Assembly: GCF_051020765.1 (NCBI RefSeq)
Contig: NC_134948.1
Span: 4,642,501-4,706,500 of the forward strand
Direction of reading: 5' to 3'
From: Lasioglossum baleicum
Lineage: Eukaryota > Arthropoda > Insecta > Hymenoptera > Halictidae
DNA: 64,000 nt
Position 1 is the first letter of the stretch; every line of letters starts with the position of its first letter. The position numbers and the translations under genes are program-made. Positions 13,594-22,800 of this stretch are shown piece by piece. The notes under the pieces were generated by a model. It saw only the letters and a program-made list of their open reading frames with translations. It did no database searches and was not told the origin of the DNA.

Positions 13594-14117
13594 CAGGGTG
13601 GTCCACCTAAATAGGGCCACCTAGATATCTCCTCCAATTGTGGGGGTACAACAAATATTTTGTGTACTGTTTGAATGGTTTGAAGGAATATTGCAAACAA
13701 TATTTTTCGCCGAGGGTCATTCTTCTCGGAGTTATCAAGTTCATCGATGTTTTTTGATACATGACTACATCTTTTTTTATTGAATCGTGTAACTGATCAA
13801 AAAATACATTGATATTTATAATAGCATAACCTCGACATGACCTCGATCTTCGAAAAGTAAAGTTTTACCTTCAGATCAAGGTCAATGTCATGTTATTATA
13901 CATATCTGAATGTACTTTTCGATCAGTTACACGATACAACAAAAAAAGAGATGTGGTTATGTATCAAAAAACATTGATAACCTTGACAACTCCGAAAAGA
14001 ATGACCTTCGGAGAAAAATATTGTTTGCAATATAATGAAACCATTCAAATAGTACACGAAACATTTTTTATTATTTTAGGAGATATTTAGGTAATCGTAT
14101 TTAGGTGGACCACCCTG
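13594..14117. mobile_element. 524-bp palindromic MITE, CAGGGTGG ends
   Basis: It begins CAGGGTGGTCCACCTAAATA and ends with its inverse. The arms stay complementary through GGAGATAT, CAAACAATATTTTTC, GACCCTCGG/GGTCATTC and GTGTAACTGATC-like stretches almost to the middle (near 13860). It is non-coding. Flanks TGTATATG and TACATATG agree at 6 of 8 positions. It sits in the intron upstream of the distal PMCA exon. Confidence 0.85.
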
Positions 14118-15098
14118 TACATATGTATGTCGCGATCGTTTCCTTTCTTTCGTTCGTGTTCACGAAATCCTTCTGTGGATTTGTTTGAGTTTTTCTTTTT
14201 TTTTTTTTTAAAGATTCGATCGGTCGACAGCAAACATTTAGGGAATACTTACACGATGAGTTGACGAAGAGGTCCCCTAACCAGGCTGACGGTCAGACTC
14301 TTTAACATGGCCGAATATCCGGTTTAAATGCGTCATCAACGCGCTGTGGCACGATTAACATGCACGCTACACCGCGCAATGCGCTCTGCTGATTGCAAAG
14401 AAAAACTGTTTCGCCAGACCGGGCTAGGCGACAAACACAACAACACATGGCCCTTCGCTCGGACACGCTTTTTTTTCTGCATATTTCTTTTCTTCCCTTT
14501 CCTTTTGTTGTACGGTTTTTATTGCGGATAGATAAATCGTTTCTTTTTCTCTTTTCGTTGGGTTGGATATCGTTACTGTTCGAGCAGCCCATCACAGGTC
14601 GACACAGGTGGAAGTTGCCACGCGACGAACGACGCACGCTTCCCCACCCCTCTTTCGAAACGCTTTCGATAAGGAGCACGGTCTACCGTGTCGCTTCAGG
14701 ATCGTTGGGAACCCCCTGTCGATCGTTCGCCGACTCGCGAGAACGTTCCTCTTCGGAAGCGCGTTTATTCAACTATTTTTCGTTCGAACTTACGACAGAC
14801 GAATTTGCAAGTTGAGGGGGTAGACTCGTTTCCAGGATTGCAAGGGTGCGGGATGCGCGTTCTCAATAATGCAAAGATGGAGCGTTTCAGTAGTCAAAAG
14901 CAAAATAACAGTTATTTTTTAATTTTCTACGATAAAAATCATTAATAAAATGTTGATTGTTATTGAAATTTAAAATAATGTACACAAAATATAAAGAAAA
15001 AAATTCGAAGAACAATATAATTAAAAAATATCGATTTTTATACTTTTTGGTTAAAAATAACAGTTATTATTGTCCAAAAAATTGGATCCTCCTCGATG

Positions 15099-15210
15099 AC
15101 TGTTATCGATGAAGAAAAACTGTTTCGATTGCTCAAAGCAGTTATCGATGAGAGAAATTTATTTCGATCCCTCATAACAGTTATTCGATGAAATAAATTT
15201 ATCTATGTCT
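15099..15210. repeat. degenerate tandem repeat, about 41 bp period, nearly three units
   Basis: Units begin CTGTTATCGATGAAG, CAGTTATCGATGAGAG and CAGTTATTCGATGAA, each followed by a TTTATTTCGAT-like half. They lie inside the AT-rich part of the 1.2-kb element, where other ATAACAGTTAT copies are scattered (14907, 15057). Confidence 0.65.
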
Positions 15211-15246
15211 TAGTCTCTTTATGGTTGTAACAGTTATAGTCCCTGG

Positions 15247-15454
15247 CAGAGTTACCATCTGCGAGTCTCGCCAGGTCCCTTACCCTTCCGCCCCTCGCCT
15301 AGCTGCGCAGCGAAGCCTGCCTTTGCTTCTCCCACTCTTCCCACTAACGCGTACCACGTCGGAGAGTGGGGGAAGCAAAGGCGGGCTTCGCTGCGCAGCT
15401 GGTCGAGGGGCAGAAGGGTAAGCGGCCTGGCGAGACTCGCAGATGGCAATCCTG
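15247..15454. mobile_element. hAT-like foldback MITE, family A copy 2, with perfect 8-bp target duplication
   Basis: This is a 208-bp foldback. The left end CAGAGTTACCATCTGCGAGT and the reverse complement of the right end CAGGATTGCCATCTGCGAGT differ at few positions. The arms continue through TCTCGCCAGG and AGCTGCGCAGCGAAGC to the shared centre CCCACTAACGCGTACCACGT. It is flanked directly by GTCCCTGG at 15239-15246 and 15455-15462, a perfect 8-bp duplication as made by hAT transposases. It inserted into the larger element at 14815-16026. Confidence 0.88.
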
Positions 15455-15566
15455 GTCCCTGGTCAAAAGTGCTATGAGCCAAGAACAGAGTATTGATGGG
15501 TATTGGGGACACCGCCCATCTGTGTCCTCCGAGTCCCATACTACCCCCCTCAGGGGTGTACATAAA

Positions 15567-15729
15567 GGGGCCTATTCACGATCAAGCGTATTGCGCAACA
15601 ATTATTGTGCAGCATGATGCTACGCAAATCCACACATTGTATTAATCAATAAATCACTATCATTCACGATGAATCATGTTACGCAATAGGCATTGTTGCG
15701 CAACATGCTTGACCGTGAATAGGCACCTC
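15567..15729. mobile_element. short MITE with about 40-bp terminal inverted repeats
   Basis: Left GGGGCCTATTCACGATCAAG and right, reverse-complemented, GAGGTGCCTATTCACGGTCA continue together through a shared TTGCGCAACAAT stretch. The interior is AT-rich and non-coding. The target duplication is unclear. It lies inside the 1.2-kb element. Confidence 0.75.
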
Positions 15730-15797
15730 AAACGTATTTTTTCCGTACGTCTTTAAAAAACAAAAAGAAAAGTAGTCAAAACCGCTAGATCAATTGA

Positions 15798-15905
15798 GGC
15801 CGCGATTTTTACGTTTACGAGGCGTAATTTGCATTATTCAAATAAGCGCGGCTGTATGCTTCGGAATAATGCAAATTACGCCTCGTAAACGTAAAAATCG
15901 CGGCC
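15798..15905. repeat. perfect 42-bp inverted repeat with 24-bp spacer (hairpin)
   Basis: 15798-15839 (starting GGCCGCGATTTTTACGTTTA) is the exact reverse complement of 15864-15905; I compared all 42 positions and found no mismatch. The spacer 15840-15863 has its own small AAGC/GCTT stem. Beyond the arms the match stops abruptly on both sides. In RNA this would be a very stable 42-bp stem. Confidence 0.9.
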
Positions 15906-17328
15906 CCGATTCTTCTTCATTCCATCTAGCGTGTTTGACCACTGAGAAACCCCATCTTTGTATCATCGAGCAATGATAACGCGCATCGCGTACCCTTGCA
16001 ATCCTGGAAAAACGAGTCGACCCCCTTAATTCCGATTGTTCCTTGAATTTCGAACTCGATCGATCGAAAGAGAGGTTGGATAGCGGTGACCGAGTCGCAC
16101 GTGCGCGCGGCGGGAATCGGCCGGAAGTAGACTCAGTAGAGTGAACTTAGTCCAGAGAGAATGAAAATAGAAGTTGGAGAGAGAAAATAGAAAGATAGAG
16201 ACAAACATAGGAGGAGAAGTATAGAAGAAAAGGGTGAGAGAGAGAGAGAGAGCGAGAGAGGGCTGAAGGGTGAAGAAAGGCCTTCGTGTACTCGTCAGGA
16301 TGATTGGAGAAGCTCTCACCCGATATTATATACATGCGCGTTATTGTACGCGTTTTGTCACCTCGACTCGACGAGGTTATCAAACGTCGATCGAACCGGC
16401 TGCGATTCAGGAAAGCCGTGTAACTAGGAGATCAGGATTAGGAGAGGAACGAGAAAAATCGGTGGTCAATCCATTCAAACGATCGATTTCGAGCAGCGAA
16501 CTCCTGTCCTATCGATAAATCGATTTGCGAAGGTCGCCGGCTCTCGTGAATGATGGCAGTAAATGCGCGGGAACAGACGAATGCAATCGATCGTGTGTTT
16601 GCTTGCGTGTAAGCGTAATCGGAATCGTAAGAAAGCGATTCGATGTCTAGGCGATTTCTTTTCTTTTTTGCTTTCTCTCTACCAGAGACAATGGAAACAT
16701 TGGGAGACAAACGATAACCGCACGAGAGCGAATCAAGTTTGAACAGAGCGCGCGAGTGCAGCGTGCCATCGCGGTGAAAGACTCGCAAAACAGTTTCGAG
16801 CGTTATCGATCGATACACGGCGGCTGTCGCGCGTTCTAAACGCCACAGGTGATCATCGAGCGAGTCGTCGATTCCTACGGACTCCTCCTAGATCGCGTCT
16901 AGGTGGATCTACAATTTTGAAAAGCTATGGAAACATTCTACGCTCTACGTTAAATCGATAGATCGGCTCGCATCGAATGTCAAACGAACGCCGCGTGGCA
17001 CAACAACAGCATGAAAACAGAAACGAAGAACAACCGAGACGTAAAAGCGAACAAAGATAAGCGAGCGCGCGATTGTGACAGAAGTGTGTGTGTCTTCTCT
17101 GTGTGTGTATATCGCTGTGTGCGTGTGCGTGTCTGTCTCCGTATCGTGTCATGGCGTGTAATACAGATCCAGAGAGATGATGTACAGCTTCGTACGTAGT
17201 CTTTCTAAGAGAGTCGAAAAGATACAGAGAAGACGCGAGTTCACGGATCGGAGGACGGGGATGCGATCGCGCAACAAGTAAAAGAACAACCGGAAGTCTC
17301 TATAGGTCTTTTCTGGCGGTGAGGTTAA

Positions 17329-17632
17329 ACTTCACTTGAGGGGACCAACATTTTTTAACTGTTTCCGAATATAATCCCGTAGATTTTCACGAGGAAATTA
17401 CAGGAATTCAAGTTTTAACGTTAGGGATTCACTGGTTTAATAGTTATGAGTGTTTCAAGTTGAACGATTTTAAGCATTTTTGTAACGACGCCGCCATGTT
17501 GGTATCGCTCAACTTTTGAACCGGTGAATTGCTAACCTGAGAACACTTCGTTTTTCAGCATTCTCTCGTCGAAGTCTACAGGATTGTACGAAAGAAAGGT
17601 TAAAAATATTTTTGGTCCTCTGAAGTGAAGTA
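17329..17632. mobile_element. palindromic MITE of about 300 bp
   Basis: Left AACTTCACTTGAGGGGACCA and right, reverse-complemented, TACTTCACTTCAGAGGACCA match. The arms go on through AAAAATATTTTTAAC-like and TCCTGTAGACTT-like segments before diverging near the middle. There is no coding capacity and no clear target duplication. Confidence 0.7.
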
Positions 17633-17883
17633 CAGCCTGGCGAAAACTTACAGATTACTTTTCTAGCGATTCAACGTCGATGCAGCAACCCATCGAGCTC
17701 GGTCGTTGTCAGATACGTTTCCCATTGGCCGACGAAACTGTCTTGAAGCACTGAACACTGACTAGACAATCGTCGCTAACTTTTCAAATCGACACGATCA
17801 CTTTTGTTCACGGAGAGACGGACCCGCGGAAGGTCGCTCGCACACTACTCCTTCTCCTTCTCCGGACACCGATCACGTGGGTG

Positions 17884-18054
17884 CAGTGATGCCAGAATGA
17901 GCTTCCACTATTCTATTCCAGCATCGTGCGCAGGCGCACACTCCACGGTCCCCATCGCGCACGTGCAACGTGTCTCCCATTCGCCCCACTCATTCCCCGT
18001 CATCAGAGAGGGGGTACATCATTTCACCGTGACTCCCCTCATCTGGCATCACTG
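17884..18054. mobile_element. 171-bp hAT MITE with perfect 8-bp target duplication
   Basis: Terminal repeats are CAGTGATGCCAGAATGAG and, reverse-complemented, CAGTGATGCCAGATGAG. The direct flanks are CGTGGGTG at 17876-17883 and again at 18055-18062, an exact 8-bp duplication typical of hAT elements. The interior is C-rich and non-coding. It is fresh enough for the duplication to be intact. Confidence 0.88.
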
Positions 18055-18294
18055 CGTGGGTGGGACACGCGTCACGGAGAGGGAACGCAGGAACAATGCG
18101 CGCGCATATTCGAAATGCGAGCGGTAGAGGAACACCGTTCACAGCGATTCGGTAAAGAAACAAATCAACAAACGATTCTTCCCTTTATGATACAACATCT
18201 GTACACTTTCCCGAGCCCGACGGATTAAACTAGGCTTGACAGCAGGGATGGGATCGAGTTCGCGTAATCGAGTCGAACACGCTTCACGTTATCC

Positions 18295-18414
18295 CAGCGG
18301 TTTCCAACCTTTATGCTACTACGCCTCCCCAAAAAAAATTTTTTAGACACGCTTTAAATATTAATAACTTTATCACAAAAAAAATGTTGGCGCCTCCCAG
18401 GTTGGAAACCGCTG
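18295..18414. mobile_element. 120-bp hAT-like MITE, CAGCGGTTTCCAACCT ends
   Basis: It has perfect 16-bp ends, CAGCGGTTTCCAACCT and AGGTTGGAAACCGCTG, followed by a shared GCGCCTCCC / ACGCCTCCCC segment inside. This end sequence type (CAG.GGTT.CCAACCT) is common in hAT MITEs. The flanks give at best an imperfect 8-bp duplication (6 of 8). Confidence 0.8.
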
Positions 18415-18738
18415 CTAATCCCATCTCTGCTGGACAGTGATTCGAACGGTGCAGGCAGAAAACAAAAAAGAAAGTAAAAGGCTAGAGCGAGAATACTGCA
18501 GGCCCAAAAGGCAGAGAGAAATAAGAAGAGGGAGGGTATAGAAACAGAGGAGAAGAAAGAAATAGAGAAAGATAGAGAGAGAGAGAAAGAAATAGAGAGA
18601 TAGAGAGAAATGGGAAGCGTGTCGAAGCGTAGAGGTCGTAATACAGCAGCGAACAGATGGTATCACATAAAGAGCGAGTAATAAACAGTGAATCGTCAAC
18701 AGTGACAGGTAAAAAGGTAGAAAAGAGAAAGTATAAAA

Positions 18739-18923
18739 CAGGCATGGTGAATTCGTAGCTCGATCGGAGGCATTCTCGGGGAATATGTACCCCCACTTCT
18801 CCCACCCGCGCGTCTCGCCCCGCCCCCTGGCCATTATATTGCTCGGAGCCGAGACGCGCGGGCGGAAAAGTGGGGGTATTCCTCGAGAATTCCTGCGATC
18901 GAGCTACGAATTGACCATGCCTG
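18739..18923. mobile_element. 185-bp foldback element, CAGGCATGG ends
   Basis: Left CAGGCATGGTGAATTCGTAG pairs with right, reverse-complemented, CAGGCATGGTCAATTCGTAG. The arms then share CTCGATCG, ATTCTCG, CCCCCACTT and CCCGCGCGTCTCG, so about 75 bp per side are complementary around CCGCCCCCTGGCCATTATA. A diverged single end of the same kind lies near 45576-45597. Confidence 0.8.
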
Positions 18924-19068
18924 AGAGAGAGAGTGAGAGAGAGAGAGAAATAGTCGGAAACTCTGTATGTGTGTATCTGTATGGTGCCAGAGCGTGTGTG
19001 TGTTCTCTTTGGCGCGTGGATATACGTGTATGTATACGTGTGCGTGTGTGTTATACATAGAACTGAAG

Positions 19069-19100
19069 ACAGACAGATAGACAGACAGACAGACAGACAG
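19069..19100 (+). repeat. (ACAG)n microsatellite
   Basis: ACAG units with one ATAG interruption. It lies 50 bp from the PMCA micro-exon at 19152. Confidence 0.9.
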
Positions 19101-19151
19101 AAAAAAAGATTTAGCGAAAGTGAGAAAGATAGAGCAGAGAGGAGCGCTTAC

Positions 19152-19220
19152 AGCTTGGTCTGTCGAACTCTTGCTGTAGGGTACTGGTATCAAACGTTCC
19201 TGCAACTCGCCACCTATTAC
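19152..19220 (-). CDS. PMCA: PMCA 69-bp micro-exon, tail insert 2
   Basis: This 69-nt exon has acceptor TTTGCTCTTGAAG and donor GTAAGC, phase 0 at both ends. It encodes VIGGELQERLIPVPYSKSST followed by DQA, a peptide with ordinary protein composition that resembles a segment I recall from insect PMCA tails. Joined between exon 12 and the distal terminal exon it gives LQTQ, this 23-residue insert, then IRVVNAF, splitting the calmodulin-binding helix into two halves. It does not need the proximal terminal exon. A shorter version starting at an internal AG (GAGTTGCAG, 48 nt) would also keep the frame. Confidence 0.72.
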
Positions 19221-19340
19221 CTTCAAGAGCAAAGGATAATAACATGGTTATAACAGGATGCAACGAGCAATACGCACTTAGCAAAATTACACCACCTCGA
19301 ACATCGCTTCAAGAGACAAAATAGAAAAAAAAGGCTGCTC

Positions 19341-19800
19341 TTTACTTCACCGGACTCAAGATTAGCACCTTTCCCTTACGAATTATGATTTATTTGGTAT
19401 GTGATCCAGTGGATTTGCACCCGGCGCGGATGCAGATCGAAGTTTCGAACCTCTACGATCAATAGTTGAGGAGTTATGGTCGCTTAAAGTTGAGCATTTT
19501 TGACTGGTAAGGGCGCCGCCATATTGGTTTGAAGTGACGGTCGCACGCCGCTTACCGAGTTGATTAGGATTAGGTCGAGGGGGCGGGGGCAGCGGCTCGC
19601 GGTCGTCACTACAAACCAATATGGCGACGCCCTTACCTGTGAAAAATGCTCAACTTTAAGCGATCATAACTTCTCAACCATTGATCCTAGAGGATCGAAA
19701 CTTCGATCTGCATCCGCGCCGGGTACAAATCTACTGGATCACATACCACATACATCATAATTCGTAAGGAAAAGGTGCTAATCCTGAGTCCGGTAAAGTT
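19341..19800. mobile_element. 460-bp palindromic element, CACCGGACTC ends
   Basis: The arms at 19341-19518 and 19615-19800 are inverse copies. Shared pieces are CCGGACTCA.GATTAGCACC, TTACGAATTATGATT, GATCCAGT, ATGCAGATCGAAGTTTCGA, TTAAAGTTGAGCATTTTT and CCATATTGGTTTG. It lies just 5' (in gene orientation) of the micro-exon at 19152-19220, separated by about 120 bp. Confidence 0.85.
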
Positions 19801-22800
19801 ACCCAGAAAAAAATATATATATAAATAAATCAGATAGACTGTGTGAAGATCGTATCTTTGTTCCAAACGTTTACTGGCTGTTCGACACGGTTTCGAACAA
19901 GAACACCGTTCCGTTTCCAGGCACCTTTCGACTTGTCGAGTGACGAATCCCACTCGCGCGAAGTTGCTTTTCGATCTGGCGAGGTCCAAGAGACGCAGCA
20001 AGCCGAAAGGTACCCGCGGGGGGAGGCGAGACGGTACGGAAAAATTGATCGGATGAAAGAAGACGAGAAATGTATAACGGACGAGACACGAGGCGCGATC
20101 CGAAACACGGAAAACAACCGAAATGATAAAAAGTGAAACAGAGAGATCGATATAAGCAGAAATAACCGAGGATTGCTCGTGACATGCAACGCAAGGTATG
20201 AACGCCGTGGAGTATCATCTTTCAGCTTCACCGTTTCCGGAACGAGAACCACTGCGCGTTCGACGGCGAGAGAGAGGCTATTGACTCCGTCGTTGGACTA
20301 TGTGAGATACGATCGATCGTGATCTTCGAACGACAACAGTTTACAGGACGAGACACAGGGTGAATATCGTGAGACGTGTCGAATCGCGTTCGCTACCACC
20401 CAACAGACATTCTCGCCGGCATATCCGGCGTCCAGGTGGCAGGGAACGCTGTTTGCGAGAGTAACCGTATTCTGTTAGGAGCCCTCGCCGAGACCTAGCG
20501 GACAAGTAGCGTAATCAGCGACCGGTCGGACACGCGCGCAGTGAGCAGTGACACGGCTCCGTACAAGCTCGGTCGCGGCCAAGTAGCGAGAGTCCAAACA
20601 CGGTCGGACTTCTACGAGTGGAACGAGCCTGCTCGGACGACCACCGAGTAGAACGAGTCCGCGCGTAGTCGGACGCCTCGATGTATGCTAGTGGTGCGTC
20701 TCGATAATCGTGGACGATTTTCCACGCGGATTGATCGATCGACTCACGAGCGAGAGCGGCGAGTTACGCACGAGTTTTACGGTCCGGAACGAATTTGGGA
20801 ACGACATGGGATGTATGAGAGGAAGTAGTAACACGATAGAGAACGGAGAAGCGACGTGCTGTTGTTTCGACCGGAAACCGATATATCGGAGGCCCTGCCT
20901 CGAGTCTCGGGAGAGATCTAATCGAAAGGCGTCGACATCGCAGCGACGCACAGGCAAACGGTGTTCTGCCGGTCGCGGAGGAACACGAGCGAAGGAAGTT
21001 TTGTGCAGACAGAGAGAGGAGTGTCAGACTCAAGCGAAAAGCGGATATAGAGACCACAGATATACATTATATATATATACATATATATAATATATATAAC
21101 GGTGTGTTCGCATGGCGTGTCTCTGTGTGGATTGTGTGTATGTGCGCGCACACAGATCCATACGCGACTCTCTTTGGGAACCCGAGAGCACCGGCGGGAG
21201 GAGTTGACGAGAGAAACACGGAGGAGTAGGCGGCGGCTGCCGTTAAAAGTCAGCGATTTCGTTTATTATTACTTTTTCTTTTTTTATCGTTTTCGTTTAA
21301 TTCGACCGAGCGATCGTGCAGATGTCCATGGCAAGGACGGATCACGTATCGAGAAGAAACACGGGGATGTTTGTTCGCGACGCGCGCCTTCCTTTCGGTC
21401 AGTAGAGGGCGCCGTTCGAGATCGCCAGCAGAGACACACGATTAATCCTCTGCAATCACGGCCGGGGAATCGTATAACATTGTTTTTACATACACACCGT
21501 AAGACGACCGTGCGAACACGCGTCGTGTCGTGTCGTGCGAGCACGCTTCGTGTCGCGAAGCGCCTAGACAATAATTAATACTAATAATATCTCTCGACGC
21601 GGAAGAGCGTCTCGTCTCTCGTTCTGGTTCACCGAACCATTTCGCTTTCGAAACGTAGACACGTGTACGGGGTGTACCGGACCGTGCGTCACTTCAACGA
21701 CGAACGTACTGCAAAGAGATCCGTCGATGAAATCGTGTCCGCGCGTTCTGCTACACTCCGCACACATTCTTTCTCTCTCTATTAGGCTGATTCCGCGAGG
21801 GATGACACCTAAATTACACGTGAACTGTTTCCTGTATAATTTAGGTGGCACGCTCTCAGCTGATCACCCTGTATACTGTATAATATATGTATACGTAGAT
21901 TTATATATATATATTAACAATCGTGTGGTTCAGGCACGAGTTGCAATTGTACTTGTAAGTGTCTGTTTCCATCTGAACGATTTTGTCGCGCGGCAAAACG
22001 CCGCGATTCTCGTTTCTCTCGCAATGTGTACGTGTGAGAGAGAAAGAGAGAGAGAGAGAACCCAAAACCCGATTAATCGGTGCCGAGAAGCGGTTTAAAT
22101 TAATACGACCTACGGATTAAGTGTTTTACAAGCTACGAGAAGTCGAATAGAAAACTCTCTGCGGCGGAACAGTATAATATATTTACAATGTTATTGTTAT
22201 TACTCTCTTCTCTTCTCTCGCGTCAACAACAACCTGTTGCTCGTCTCCACCCGAGTGAGATAAAAAGAAAACGCAGCGGCGAAAACAGTGCAGAGGATTA
22301 ACGCGGGCGACGGTTCAACACGCACGCTTTCCAGTATCAAAAGAACGCTCGAACAAAAACGGCGAGACACGACCGGTACATAATACAATCGCAAAATAAA
22401 AAACAAACGAACAAACGGACAAACTTTAAAAAGAGCAGAAGAAAAATAGAAACGCGAGACGACGAAACAAGGAATGTTGACGCGCCCTCTGCTGATCGGC
22501 CTGGATCAATTAACATTCGGATAACGTGTCTTAAACTTTATTTTATATGATAACAATAATAATAATCGCTAATAAGAATTAATGAAAAATTAATAATATA
22601 TGTCCATATATTATACTCCCTACGTGATCGTTATTATCGTTAGTCAAATATCGTTCAGTTTCTTTTTTTTTTTTCACTTCATCTGTTTCTTTTTCTTTCC
22701 TATATGTATATACGTATATAATATACTTTTTCTGCTTTTCTCATTCTCTTCGTTTGAAAACGCGGTCGAAACGAAACGCTTCTTCTATCTTATTTTCTCC

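Larger units (their letters stand above)
14815..16026. mobile_element. 1.2-kb non-autonomous element with about 95-bp terminal inverted repeats, carrying nested insertions
   Basis: The left end (14815-14902, AGGGGGTAGACTCGTTTCCA) is matched by the reverse complement of the right end (15928-16026, AGGGGGTCGACTCGTTTTTC). The similarity continues through CAGGATTGCAAGGGT, GATGCGCGTT, CAAAGATGG and GTTTCAGTAGTCAAA with small gaps. The interior holds an AT-rich block, a 41-bp tandem repeat, a family A foldback element with perfect target duplication, a second MITE and a perfect 42-bp hairpin. There is no transposase frame and I see no clean target duplication. Confidence 0.7.
11695..19151 (-). other. 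PMCA intron before the distal terminal exon
   Basis: No exon recognised. It contains the palindromic elements at 13594, 14815 (with nested insertions), 17329, 17884, 18295 and 18739, (TA)n at 13320, and GA tracts at 16224-16262 and 18540-18612. A short GC-rich inverted repeat (CCGCCGCTCC / GGAAGCGGCG-like) lies at 12720-12760 between two copies of GGAGAAGCTTCTCGAA-like sequence (12677, 12795). Confidence 0.75.

Noticed and set aside
21795..21850. CACCTAAATTA...TAATTTAGGTG inverted pair
   Set aside because: Too short (about 11-bp arms), with no end motif or flanking duplication.
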